The notes under the pieces were generated by a model, which saw nothing but the letters and a program-made list of their open reading frames with translations, had not been told where the DNA came from and did not search any database. From Staphylococcus equorum (GTDB taxonomy: Bacteria > Bacillota > Bacilli > Staphylococcales > Staphylococcaceae): a stretch of 64,000 nt of DNA. The DNA lies in NCBI RefSeq assembly GCF_029531845.1, contig NZ_JAMBPV010000010.1, positions 1 to 64,000 of the forward strand, given 5' to 3'. Positions 1 to 8,615 of the stretch are shown piece after piece (the first letter of the stretch is position 1; each line of letters starts with the position of its first letter). The position numbers were made by a program, and so were the translations under genes.

Positions 1-30
1 ACATTTGGTTTATCTATATTTAAATAACGC

Positions 31-95
31 CAGTGATTTGGGTCGATCCAGTACAAAATCATTAACCGAAAACATACACCAAAAAAGCTGTCAAC
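31..95. repeat. Dispersed intergenic repeat, degenerate copy
   Basis: The 15-mer CAGTGATTTGGGTCG at 31-45 is identical to 8511-8525. Both copies then carry a CCGAA core and end with a CAC-C/A-A6 run followed by CTG-caac. This copy is about 29 nt shorter than the one at 8511-8604. Its right end overlaps the terminator of the lactate permease gene. No open reading frame or transposase is associated with it. Confidence 0.55.
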
Positions 96-119
96 AAAGT
101 CATGAACTCTGCCGACAGC
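81..119 (-). terminator. Terminator of lactate permease gene
   Basis: On the minus strand GCTGTC (119-114) pairs with GACAGC (92-87). The stem continues inward through eight more pairs, several of them G-U, and is followed by a run of six T (86-81). It lies 36 bases downstream of the permease stop codon. Confidence 0.7.
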
Positions 120-154
120 CAAATAATTTATAGTCGTTGTTTAATTATTTATTT

Positions 155-1756
155 CTAGATAAAGAAATTCAAGATAAATGTCCAAATACATATGAAGACG
201 AGCATCGCAATACTATAGCGTAATGTCATTTTCAACAGTTCAGATTCTTTACCAACTTGTTGAACAGATGCAGTAGCAATTGCAATAGATTGTGGAGATA
301 TAAGTTTCGCTGCTACACCACCAACAGTATTGGCAGAAACGAGTAACGCACCACTTGCTCCTATATTATTTGCAACAGCTGCTTGAATCGGTGCAAATAA
401 CGTATTGTTATTTGTTACTGATCCAGTTAAGAAGACACCTATCCAACCTAATATTGGAGATAATAATGGGAATATAGCCCCTGTTTTTGCGATACCTTCA
501 CCAATCACATTACTTAATCCAGCATAAGTCATAAGTTTGGAAATCACTAAGATAAAGCAAATTGTGATAATTGGTAACCAAAGTTCTTTAAATGAATTTT
601 TAAATAGTCGACCACCATCCGCAAAACCAACATGTTTAGACATTAGAATAGTAATAATTATTACTAAAAGAATGGCTGTGCCTGTTTGGCCAAAAATATT
701 TAAAGGAAGACTAATTGCTTTATTTGCAATTTCGCTATAAGTGCCCGGCAATGTGATATTAAAGACAAACGCTTCTAATGCACCACCCGGCTCAAATAAT
801 GCTTTGAAATTCGGTGCACTCCATATCATTACAAATACCGTTAAAATAAAGAACGGGCTCCATGCATAAACAATTTCTTTTGCTTTATGTTGCTCAATTT
901 CTTGTGGTTTTTCTTCTTTATTAATTCTAAAGATATGTTTTGGTTGGAATTTTTTAGAGAATAAAGCTAATGCTAACATTGCACCTAATGGTGGAATAAT
1001 ATCTGCTAATTCAGGCCCAATAAATAATGTGATTACAGCCTGTAATACTGTATAAGTAATACTCACAATTAAGATGGCTGGCAATGTTTCTTTAATGCCT
1101 TTGAAACCATCAACAATCCATATTAATAGGAACGGCACCGCCATATTCATAATGAATAAAGTTAGCGTAGACATTTGTGATACTGCCATACCTGTAATAT
1201 CTTCTGGTAACCCTAAAGTATTAATTACAGTGATTGGTAAACCAATCGCACCAAACGCCCCTGCTGTAGCATTTGCGATTAAACATAACATCGCTGCTTG
1301 TAATGGAGCAAAACCAAGTTGTGTAAGTAAAAGTGCACATATTGCAATAGGCACGCCAAAACCTGCCGCACCTTCTAAGAATCCATTAAACGCAAACCCA
1401 ATAAGTAACAATTGGATACGTTGATCTTGTGAGATACTAGAGATACTATCTTGGATAGTTTGGAACTGCCCTGTTGCAGTTGTGACTTTATATAATAATA
1501 CTGCCATGATAACAATATAACCAATAGGTATGATACCTTGGAAAAATCCTTCGACAACTGCGCCAGAAGCAATACTTATTGGTAGCTTAAAACATAATAT
1601 TACAATAATTAATGTAACGACTACAGTAGTAATTGCCGCATATATCCCTTTCATTCTGAATACAGTTAAGCATAACAAGAATAAAATAATAGGAATCGCT
1701 GCAATGATAGATGACACCAATACATTGTTAAAGGGGTTAAAAGTTTCTACAAACAT
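155..1756 (-). CDS. lctP: L-lactate permease (LctP/LldP family)
   Basis: This is an integral membrane permease for L-lactate or a related 2-hydroxy acid with proton symport. The 533-residue protein is hydrophobic throughout, with about 12-14 predicted helices. It has the family-typical Gly/Ala/Asn-rich segments GFLEGAAGFGVPIA and TGSVTNNNTLF, and its length fits the family. The start at 1756 is chosen because NPF then falls a few residues from the N-terminus, as in staphylococcal LctP; the in-frame GTG three codons upstream has no better ribosome site. A Rex-type operator overlaps its promoter (1806-1823), which suggests induction when NADH/NAD+ is high. Assignment is by family resemblance; exact substrate preference is inferred. 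Confidence 0.9.
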   Translation of the reverse strand: MFVETFNPFNNVLVSSIIAAIPIILFLLCLTVFRMKGIYAAITTVVVTLIIVILCFKLPISIASGAVVEGFFQGIIPIGYIVIMAVLLYKVTTATGQFQTIQDSISSISQDQRIQLLLIGFAFNGFLEGAAGFGVPIAICALLLTQLGFAPLQAAMLCLIANATAGAFGAIGLPITVINTLGLPEDITGMAVSQMSTLTLFIMNMAVPFLLIWIVDGFKGIKETLPAILIVSITYTVLQAVITLFIGPELADIIPPLGAMLALALFSKKFQPKHIFRINKEEKPQEIEQHKAKEIVYAWSPFFILTVFVMIWSAPNFKALFEPGGALEAFVFNITLPGTYSEIANKAISLPLNIFGQTGTAILLVIIITILMSKHVGFADGGRLFKNSFKELWLPIITICFILVISKLMTYAGLSNVIGEGIAKTGAIFPLLSPILGWIGVFLTGSVTNNNTLFAPIQAAVANNIGASGALLVSANTVGGVAAKLISPQSIAIATASVQQVGKESELLKMTLRYSIAMLVFICIWTFILNFFI

Positions 1757-1798
1757 TTGCTTCACTACTTCTTTCTATTTTAATTTAATTTGGGATAG

Positions 1799-1823
1799 AT
1801 TATAATTGTGATTTTTTTCACAA
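1799..1823 (-). promoter_or_regulatory. lctP promoter with Rex-type operator
   Basis: Minus-strand -10 TATAAT lies at 1804-1799. Immediately upstream, TTGTGA-N6-TCACAA at 1806-1823 is a perfect inverted repeat matching the Rex consensus TTGTGAAWWWWTTCACAA at all but one base. The operator fills the promoter spacer, so NAD-bound Rex would block transcription. Confidence 0.75.
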
Positions 1824-1996
1824 TGAAATTATAACATTTTCTGTATGAAATACAATATACTTTTTAAAACTTCTATTATTTTTTCTAGCTTAACACGAAG
1901 TTTTAAATTTTAAAACCTGCTCTACGAGGGATTCATTTATCTCAAGTGCACTCCGTGGTAAAATAGTAACAATAATGATTAAGTAGAGGGATATTA

Positions 1997-3688
1997 ATGA
2001 TAAAACAAATTGAATTAGATGAGTGGAAACATTTAGAAACTCAACTAAAAAAAGCAACACTAGAAGATTATACACATTTTGTTGTAATTAACAAGAGTAT
2101 AAAAATACACAAAAATATGATTGGTGCAGTTGAATTAAAACCTTGTACGATCGTATCTGACTATACTGTTGACCAACAATATATAAATGATTGTCGCTAT
2201 TTTGGTAAATTAGAGATTACATTTAATGACTGGATAGAAAACATTAATCACTATCCAAACATCATTTTCCATATAGAAACAACACAACGTATTATAGATG
2301 AATTTAATACACAAAATTTATTTGATTTAGCTTTAATATCACTATTGCAGGATGATGTTGCTACTGACAGCCATGTCACTTTTGATTTCAGTCAGTCATT
2401 CACTACAAGTAATAAGATATGGGAGGATATACACAAACTCACACCATTGAATACGACAAAGTTCAATTTAAATAAATTAGCATATGAACATAAACACGGA
2501 CTCCCATTTAAGACGAATGAAACATTAGCACCTGAACAAATGCGATTTACTGATAAATGGTTAAATTCTACAGGTTTCAAAATGCCCCATTGGCTATTCA
2601 ATATTGTACAACGTCAATCGGTTAAAAAGCATCGAGAGAAAAGCTACATATATGAAAAAGATTCGTCAAAAGTTAAAAATCATATTGTATTCTTAGGCTT
2701 TGATTATGGCTTTAGAGGTAATTCACGTTACTTGTTCAATCACTTTGCAAAACATTTTTCAAAATTACCAATATATTTTATAACCAATGATGTCAATGGG
2801 CCAAACTTCATCAAGCCAAATGATCCAAAAGCAAAAGAACTTATAGAAAGCGCATGTGTAGTAATATTAGAAAGTAGCATTCCAGACACTCTAAAACCCA
2901 ATGGAACTATTATTCAACTTTGGCACGGTACACCTATAAAAAAACTGTTTTTAGATAGTAATGAACCGGCACAAAATCTAAATATTTACAATTACCGAGC
3001 ACGTAAATATAACAAATGGTTGCAACAAGATTATTTTGTGTGTGATAGTGAATCCATTATTGAATATTTCAAATCTGCTTTCCCACAACAACAAACACAT
3101 ATTTTAAACTGTGGTTATCCTAGAATTAGATACTTATTAGATAAACAAACTGATCACCATTATATTTCTTTTATCAAACGAGAATTGAAGTTAGACCCTG
3201 AAAAAGAAACTTTACTCTATGCACCAACATGGAAATCTCAACAAGATGATTCAGATTTATTACCTATTAGTGATGGATTACTCAATAAATATAATGTTGT
3301 TTTCAAAGGACATATTGAAGATCAATCTTCTTATATTCCTGAAAATGCAATTCTTGCTCCGTCACATATTGAAGTTCAAGATTTATTATTAGTTTCAGAC
3401 ATTGTACTCACAGACTATTCTTCTATCATTTTTGATGCATTAACAATTAATAAAACTGTTTGTCAGTACACACCAAACCATGATAAATATATTGCTGAAC
3501 GTGGTGTATACGATGAAGTTATGCATTCATTAGCTACTGTTAGGTATAGTGATGCTAAGGCATTGTTAAATGATTTAATTAGTCATCAAATGACAGAAAT
3601 TCATTCCAACCCTTTTATCAATAAAGATAATCATGCTTTTGAAACCCTGTCTCATATTATTAAAAAATGTAATAAAACATATAATTAA
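1997..3688 (+). CDS. CDP-glycerol glycerophosphotransferase family protein (TagF/TarF/TarL-like)
   Basis: This is predicted to polymerise glycerol- or ribitol-phosphate units from CDP-activated precursors onto teichoic acid at the inner membrane face. The C-terminal half (about residues 225-560) has the family signatures: QLWHGTPIKK near residue 310, APTWKSQ near 410 and TDYSSIIFDAL near 475. The N-terminal 200 residues match no domain I can name. The start has an AGAGGG ribosome site 6 bases upstream. It is a lone gene outside any tag/tar cluster visible here, flanked by a lactate permease and a lipoprotein and closed by a strong bidirectional terminator. Whether it adds glycerol or ribitol phosphate cannot be told from sequence. 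Confidence 0.85.
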   Translation: MIKQIELDEWKHLETQLKKATLEDYTHFVVINKSIKIHKNMIGAVELKPCTIVSDYTVDQQYINDCRYFGKLEITFNDWIENINHYPNIIFHIETTQRIIDEFNTQNLFDLALISLLQDDVATDSHVTFDFSQSFTTSNKIWEDIHKLTPLNTTKFNLNKLAYEHKHGLPFKTNETLAPEQMRFTDKWLNSTGFKMPHWLFNIVQRQSVKKHREKSYIYEKDSSKVKNHIVFLGFDYGFRGNSRYLFNHFAKHFSKLPIYFITNDVNGPNFIKPNDPKAKELIESACVVILESSIPDTLKPNGTIIQLWHGTPIKKLFLDSNEPAQNLNIYNYRARKYNKWLQQDYFVCDSESIIEYFKSAFPQQQTHILNCGYPRIRYLLDKQTDHHYISFIKRELKLDPEKETLLYAPTWKSQQDDSDLLPISDGLLNKYNVVFKGHIEDQSSYIPENAILAPSHIEVQDLLLVSDIVLTDYSSIIFDALTINKTVCQYTPNHDKYIAERGVYDEVMHSLATVRYSDAKALLNDLISHQMTEIHSNPFINKDNHAFETLSHIIKKCNKTYN

Positions 3689-3714
3689 CTTAGAAATATC
3701 GTTAAACTTACACT

Positions 3715-3764
3715 AAAAAGGCTGGGAGATCTCATTACAGTAATGAGATCTCCCAGCCTTTTTT
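3715..3764. terminator. Bidirectional terminator
   Basis: A perfect 23-bp inverted repeat (3715-3737 with 3741-3763) has a 3-base loop, A5 on one side and T5 on the other. It lies between convergent genes and can terminate both. Confidence 0.92.
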
Positions 3765-3793
3765 ATTGTGTATATGATTACTACTGAAATTGA

Positions 3794-4636
3794 TTATTGA
3801 TAATAAGCTGGATCTACAACTCTTACAGTCCCTTGTTGATCTACTGTAGCAATTGAGTATGTTCCTGGTTCAGCTTGATTTTGGAAACTAAAGATATAAC
3901 TATAATTACCTTCGCTACCTTCAATGGCAAAATCATTATAAGGGTTAGATTGACCATTGATTGAATTAACTTCTGCTGTTGCATTATCTAATGAGTTTTG
4001 GAAATTAGGTAAATTCTGTAATGCAGCCTGATTATCAACAGTTCCTGAAGAAATATTTTGAGAAACTGGAACTGCATTTTGTCCTTGATACGGCGGTACA
4101 TATACTGATGTTCCTGAATTTGCTGTACCGTTATTTGTATTCGCATTATTTGATGCATTACTGTTAGAATTCGCATTACCATTTGCATTTGCGCTATCTG
4201 CAGAGCCATTAGCGTTGCTACCATTGTTAGCTGCATTGCTATTAGAATTTGCAGCACTAGAACTATTAGCACTATCGCCACTATTAGAACCGTTAGCACT
4301 ATTACTATCACTTGAATTTGAACCATCGCTGTCTGAAGCATTTCCACTGTCACTTGATGAACTATTGCTATCTGAGTCGCTATTACTGTTGCTATCAGAA
4401 CTATCATCATCGCTCGAATTACTGTCGTCAGATTTACTATCTGAATCTTTTTCTGAATCTTTGTCAGAGCTATCATTACTCTTCTTGTCATCATTCTTAG
4501 AATCTTTTGACTGATCTTCACTAGACTTTTTGTCGTCTGAACTATCGTCCTTTTTATTACTTTCATCATCGCCACCATTTGAACAAGCAGCTAAAGCTAA
4601 AGATAGTGTCAGAACTCCTGCTAATAATTTTTTCAT
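3794..4636 (-). CDS. Ser/Asp/Asn-rich low-complexity lipoprotein
   Basis: The protein of 280 residues starts with a lipoprotein signal peptide whose lipobox LAAC puts the lipidated cysteine at position 18. Residues about 22-60 are Asp/Lys/Ser-rich, 60-120 are Ser/Asp-rich, and 120-178 are Asn/Ser/Ala-rich. The remaining hundred residues look like a folded domain (starting near VYVPPYQGQ and ending DPAYYQ). The layout suggests a lipid-anchored stalk holding a small globular domain outside the membrane. The Ser/Asp stretch resembles the stalk of Sdr surface proteins, but no LPXTG motif is present, so anchoring is by lipid. I do not recognise the C-terminal domain. The start has AAGGAGG 8-9 bases upstream. 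Confidence 0.8.
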   Translation of the reverse strand: MKKLLAGVLTLSLALAACSNGGDDESNKKDDSSDDKKSSEDQSKDSKNDDKKSNDSSDKDSEKDSDSKSDDSNSSDDDSSDSNSNSDSDSNSSSSDSGNASDSDGSNSSDSNSANGSNSGDSANSSSAANSNSNAANNGSNANGSADSANANGNANSNSNASNNANTNNGTANSGTSVYVPPYQGQNAVPVSQNISSGTVDNQAALQNLPNFQNSLDNATAEVNSINGQSNPYNDFAIEGSEGNYSYIFSFQNQAEPGTYSIATVDQQGTVRVVDPAYYQ

Positions 4637-4769
4637 ATAGAAAAACCTCCTTATGTTTTAATGCTCATAACTTAATGGTTTAGCCATATGTATTAATTTG
4701 CCCAATAAGTTAGATGAGAATTAGTATGTTATTCACTATAAATTTAAAAATAAACATCTTTTGTCAAAA

Positions 4770-4783
4770 TTCTTTCGAAAGAA
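4770..4783. promoter_or_regulatory. Perfect 14-bp palindrome upstream of lipoprotein gene
   Basis: TTCTTTCGAAAGAA is fully symmetric. It lies 134 bases upstream of the lipoprotein start, in a 281-base intergenic stretch. It could be an operator; no regulator is assigned. Confidence 0.3.
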
Positions 4784-4917
4784 AATATAAATGCAATGAA
4801 AACTAAACAATTTAAAAACTTTATTTCACATTATTATCAACTTAATAAGTTAACTTAATTTATGATATTTAAATTGCCACTTAATTATTAAGTTATTTTA
4901 TTTAATGTTATTCATAT

Positions 4918-5436
4918 CTATAAGTTTTTTTCCATAATTAAATCCGTATCTATAATCGAACCTGTATAAAATTGATGTTCTCCAGTCACTGTAAATCCGC
5001 GTTTTAGGTAAAATCGATAAGCTTGTGCATTATGCTCCCATACACCTAACCAAATCTTTGTTTTGTTGAGTTCTTTTGCTTTTGTTACTGCAAAATCAAA
5101 GACATCTTTACCTTTACCACTACCTTGCGCTTGAGGTAAAAAATAAATGCGTTGCAGTTCGAGATAATCATCACCCATAGCTTCTGTTTGAGCATCATGA
5201 ACATTCAATTTAAAATAACCAATAATGTTATTATTTTCTTTATAAAAGTAAGTAAATGAATTTTTATTTAGTAACTCTTTTTCCAGTTGCGCCACAGCAT
5301 ATGCTTCATTAAAATAATGTTTAAAATCTTCATCAGAATATTCTCCTTCCTCAAACGTTGTTCTAAATGTTGTCATACACAAATCTCTCAACATATCCAC
5401 TTCTGATTGTTTAACACGTTCAATACATTGGGTCAT
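4918..5436 (-). CDS. GNAT family N-acetyltransferase
   Basis: The protein of 172 residues has a GNAT fold. The acetyl-CoA pyrophosphate loop is visible as QAQGSGKGK (residues 102-110) after a beta-strand ending LQRIYFLP, and the C-terminal AYRFYLKRGF motif is typical. It resembles PaiA/spermidine-type acetyltransferases, but the acceptor cannot be deduced. The gene stands alone with its own ribosome site (GAGGTGG about 5 bases before ATG). No clear terminator follows. Confidence 0.85.
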   Translation of the reverse strand: MTQCIERVKQSEVDMLRDLCMTTFRTTFEEGEYSDEDFKHYFNEAYAVAQLEKELLNKNSFTYFYKENNNIIGYFKLNVHDAQTEAMGDDYLELQRIYFLPQAQGSGKGKDVFDFAVTKAKELNKTKIWLGVWEHNAQAYRFYLKRGFTVTGEHQFYTGSIIDTDLIMEKNL

Positions 5437-5581
5437 GATTCCACCTCTATTTCTATTAATATTTGTAATTTATTATACTAAAACGAGCATAATTTTACTA
5501 TAAATTGATTAAAATCCCATCGCTTCCAAAGGGTATATTTACAACATTTCTATGCTTTCAACAAAAATAAAAGTTTTTAAT

Positions 5582-5595
5582 TTAAAGCGCTTACT
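5582..5595. promoter_or_regulatory. cre-like site upstream of the quinone-reductase gene
   Basis: TTAAAGCGCTTACT matches the CcpA consensus TGWAARCGYTWNCW at 13 of 14 positions. It lies 110 bases upstream of the start at 5705. No regulatory evidence beyond the match. Confidence 0.4.
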
Positions 5596-5704
5596 TTAAA
5601 AACCTTATGCCTAGGCTTATTGTGTAATTTGCAATTACGTGATAAAGTTGATTCTAGTTTTTTAATTGTGCATAAATATATACATAAGGGAGTGCCCTAA
5701 GGCA

Positions 5705-6694
5705 ATGACTGAATCATTTAAAGCTTTTGTGGTCGATGAACAAGACGGCAAAGTAACAAATCAATTTAAAAATATAACTATAGATGACCTTCCAGCAGGT
5801 GAAGTGCTGATTAAGGTTAAGTACTCAGGTATCAATTATAAAGATGCATTAGCAACAGTTAAAAATTCAAAAGTTGTTAATTCTTATCCAATGGTTCCAG
5901 GCATTGATTTAGCTGGCGTAATAGAACATTCTGATACACATGCATTTGAACCTGGTGATGAAGTAATCGTTACTGGTTATGGTTTAGGCAGTGCTCATTT
6001 TGGTGGATTTAGTGAATATGCTCGTGTCAAAGAAGAATGGATCGTGCCATTACCTAAAGATTTAACACTTGAAGAAGCTATGATTTATGGAACAGCTGGT
6101 TATACAGCAGGATTAGCAATAGAGAAATTAGAGCGTAACGGCCTTTCAGTTGAAAAAGATGACGTACTTGTACGTGGTGCTACAGGTGGCGTTGGAACAC
6201 TTGCTGTTATGATGTTAGATTCTATCGGCTTTGATGTTGTAGCGAGCACAGGTAAATCAGGTGTTGAGGAAAAGCTTAAATCACTCGGTGCAAAAGAAGT
6301 TATACCTCGTATTAACGAAACTGATAATAAACTCCTTGGCAAACGTACTTGGCAAGGAGCAATCGATCCTGTAGGTGGCGAAAGCTTATCTCAGATCATT
6401 AAACAAATAGATTACAATGGAAGTATCGCAGTAATCGGTATGACTGGTGGTCATACCTTTGACAGTTCAGTATTTCCTTTCATATTAAGAGGTACAAGTA
6501 TTATAGGTATTGATTCAGTTTATACTGAAATGAGACAACGTAAACATATCTGGCGTCGATTAGCTAAAGACTTAAAACCAGATCAATTACACGAAATTAA
6601 ACAAGTAATCAAGTTTAGTGATATAGAAGATAGTATTAAAAAAGTGCTTGACCATAACAATTCAGGCCGTATCGTAATCGATTTCGAAGCATAG
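5705..6694 (+). CDS. YhdH/YhfP-type NADPH-dependent quinone/acrylyl-CoA reductase
   Basis: This is a medium-chain dehydrogenase/reductase of 329 residues without the zinc-binding cysteines. It belongs to the YhdH/YhfP (AcuI) branch, which uses NADPH to reduce conjugated double bonds such as acrylyl-CoA or quinones. Visible features are SGINYKDALAT near residue 40, the PGIDLAG segment, and the nucleotide-binding loop RGATGGVGTLA near 160. The start at 5705 is preferred over the upstream ATG at 5666 because a GGAG-containing ribosome site lies between them and family members begin in this way. A hairpin terminator follows. The physiological substrate is unknown. Confidence 0.85.
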   Translation: MTESFKAFVVDEQDGKVTNQFKNITIDDLPAGEVLIKVKYSGINYKDALATVKNSKVVNSYPMVPGIDLAGVIEHSDTHAFEPGDEVIVTGYGLGSAHFGGFSEYARVKEEWIVPLPKDLTLEEAMIYGTAGYTAGLAIEKLERNGLSVEKDDVLVRGATGGVGTLAVMMLDSIGFDVVASTGKSGVEEKLKSLGAKEVIPRINETDNKLLGKRTWQGAIDPVGGESLSQIIKQIDYNGSIAVIGMTGGHTFDSSVFPFILRGTSIIGIDSVYTEMRQRKHIWRRLAKDLKPDQLHEIKQVIKFSDIEDSIKKVLDHNNSGRIVIDFEA

Positions 6695-6714
6695 TAAAAT
6701 AATGATTTCTTATC

Positions 6715-6752
6715 CCCTACTTCAATTTATATTTTGAAGTAGGGTTTTTTTT
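6715..6752 (+). terminator. Terminator of the quinone-reductase gene
   Basis: CCCTACTTCAA (6715-6725) pairs with TTGAAGTAGGG (6734-6744) and is followed by a run of eight T. Confidence 0.9.
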
Positions 6753-6861
6753 ACATTTTAAATATAAATCCATTTATATTTACATATAGAAAATGTTCCG
6801 TTTGATATAAACACATATGAATTAATAAAAATCTTATACTTTAATATTTACAACCAATATG

Positions 6862-6875
6862 TGAAAGCGTATACT
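6862..6875 (+). promoter_or_regulatory. cre-like CcpA site upstream of sugar porter gene
   Basis: TGAAAGCGTATACT matches the cre consensus at 13 of 14 positions. It lies 35 bases before the start codon, between promoter and ribosome site, a position where CcpA normally represses. Confidence 0.6.
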
Positions 6876-6909
6876 TATATCTATCGAATTAAATCAGGAG
6901 GGTTTGGGA

Positions 6910-8268
6910 ATGAAAATAAATAAGAAACTCATCTTTTTCCTTGGTGCCTTAGGTGGATTACTCTACGGTTATGACATGGGAGTCATTTCTGGTGCCTTAT
7001 TATTCATAAAAGATGATATTCCTTTAAATAGTTTTACAGAAGGTTTAGTCGTTTCATCTATGCTCGTTGGGGCGATTGTTGGTTCGGGAGCAAGTGGCCC
7101 CATGTCCGACAGACTTGGACGTAGACGTGTTGTATTTATCATAGCAATCATTTATATTGTCGGAGCATTAATACTAGCATTAGCACCGTCAATGCAAATC
7201 TTAGTGCTCGGTCGTCTAGTTATTGGTTTAGCTGTTGGTGGTTCTACCGCAATTGTTCCAGTATACTTATCTGAAATGGCACCAACGGAACAACGTGGGT
7301 CATTAAGTTCATTAAACCAATTAATGATTACAATTGGTATCTTATCATCATATTTAATCAACTACGCTTTCACACCAATTGAAGGTTGGAGATGGATGTT
7401 AGGTCTTGCTATTGTACCTTCTATCATCTTGCTTATCGGTGTAGCATTTATGCCTGAAAGCCCAAGATGGCTACTTGAACATCGAAGCGAAAAAGCTGCT
7501 CGAGACGTTATGAAATTAACGTTTAAACATAGTGAAATAGATAAAGAAATTGCTGATATGAAAGAAATTAACAAGGTTTCTGACAGCACTTGGAATGTAT
7601 TAAAATCAGCTTGGTTACGACCTACACTGTTAATCGGTTGTGTGTTTGCCTTGCTGCAGCAAATCATAGGTATTAACGCAATCATTTATTATGCACCTAC
7701 TATTTTCAGTAAAGCTGGATTAGGAGATGCCACTTCTATTTTAGGTACAGTTGGTATCGGTGCAGTGAACGTGATAGTAACAATTGTTGCTATTAATATT
7801 ATTGATAAAATTGACCGTAAACGCCTATTAATTATCGGTAATATCGGTATGGTTTCTTCATTATTAATTATGGCGATCTTAATATGGTCAATGGGAATTC
7901 AATCATCCGCTTGGATTATTGTTGCTTGTTTAACTCTATTCATTATATTCTTTGGTTTCACTTGGGGACCAGTGCTGTGGGTTATGTTACCAGAATTATT
8001 CCCAATGCGTGCACGTGGTGCAGCAACAGGTATGGCAGCATTAGTATTGTCAATTGGTAGTTTATTAGTTGCTCAATTCTTCCCACTCTTGACTGAGGTA
8101 TTACCAGTGGAACAAGTGTTCTTAATATTCGCAGCTGTTGGTATTGTAGCTTTAATCTTTGTTATTAAATACTTACCAGAAACTCGTGGACGTAGCTTAG
8201 AAGAAATTGAAGCTGAATTACGTTCTAGAACCAATGCAGACGAAGCAAATATTAGTGAAACTAAATAA
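6910..8268 (+). CDS. MFS sugar porter (CsbC/XylE/AraE-like)
   Basis: This is a 12-helix proton-coupled sugar transporter of 453 residues. Sugar-porter signatures are present: DRLGRRRVV after helix 2, PESPRWL before the central loop, the QQIIGINAIIYYAP segment in helix 7 and PETRGRS at the C-terminus. A TTG codon two codons upstream (6904) is nearly on top of the ribosome site (CAGGAGG at 6896-6902), so ATG at 6910 is the better start. The cre-like site suggests carbon catabolite repression. The gene stands alone and ends in a strong terminator. The transported sugar or polyol cannot be read from the sequence. Confidence 0.9.
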   Translation: MKINKKLIFFLGALGGLLYGYDMGVISGALLFIKDDIPLNSFTEGLVVSSMLVGAIVGSGASGPMSDRLGRRRVVFIIAIIYIVGALILALAPSMQILVLGRLVIGLAVGGSTAIVPVYLSEMAPTEQRGSLSSLNQLMITIGILSSYLINYAFTPIEGWRWMLGLAIVPSIILLIGVAFMPESPRWLLEHRSEKAARDVMKLTFKHSEIDKEIADMKEINKVSDSTWNVLKSAWLRPTLLIGCVFALLQQIIGINAIIYYAPTIFSKAGLGDATSILGTVGIGAVNVIVTIVAINIIDKIDRKRLLIIGNIGMVSSLLIMAILIWSMGIQSSAWIIVACLTLFIIFFGFTWGPVLWVMLPELFPMRARGAATGMAALVLSIGSLLVAQFFPLLTEVLPVEQVFLIFAAVGIVALIFVIKYLPETRGRSLEEIEAELRSRTNADEANISETK

Positions 8269-8297
8269 TTTCATTATATAAAAATCAGTTTTACCTC

Positions 8298-8339
8298 AAA
8301 GAGGGTATGCAGTTATATGACTGCATACCCTCTTTTTTT
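8298..8339 (+). terminator. Terminator of sugar porter gene
   Basis: A 16-bp perfect stem (8298-8313 with 8320-8335), 6-base loop and T7 tail lie 30 bases after the stop codon. Confidence 0.92.
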
Positions 8340-8510
8340 GTGTACATTAAACATTTAGTTTGTCTTTTATAGGTATTTTACTTCAGGCAATTTTTGTTTA
8401 TTAATTTAATCATCTGATTTTATTTGGAAATGAAAAATTTTTGTGTGCATTTGCCTCTATACAACTTCAAACAATGAATAATGATAAATCATTGATTATT
8501 TTAAAAATAT

Positions 8511-8604
8511 CAGTGATTTGGGTCGCCTCCTGCGGGGGAAAGCACTAGCCGAAGATTACAGACTGATGCGTACCCGTGAAAAGCGTGCACAAAAAACTGC
8601 CAAC
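8511..8604. repeat. Dispersed intergenic repeat, longer copy
   Basis: This 94-base element begins with the same 15-mer as 31-45 and ends in the same A6-CTG-caac block. Its interior (GCCTCCTGCGGGGGAAAGC and following) is clearly more GC-rich than the surrounding DNA. Together with the terminator at 8298-8339 it accounts for most of the 347-base gap 8269-8615; the rest is AT-rich with nothing recognisable. Confidence 0.6.
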
Positions 8605-8615
8605 TTTATTATATT

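Noticed and set aside
31..119. Repeat and hairpin as a tRNA or small RNA gene
   Set aside because: No cloverleaf, and the hairpin is explained as the lactate permease terminator.
4200..4560. Repetitive DNA as a CRISPR array
   Set aside because: The repeats are coding Ser/Asp/Asn triplets, with no fixed spacer length or repeat unit.
3988..4578. Open frames in other frames and on the opposite strand across the Ser/Asp-rich lipoprotein
   Set aside because: They are by-products of the repetitive codons; the lipoprotein frame has a signal peptide and ribosome site.
4839..4894. AT-only inverted repeat AACTTAATAA/TTATTAAGTT as terminator of the acetyltransferase gene
   Set aside because: The stem has almost no GC and the 36-base loop makes function doubtful.
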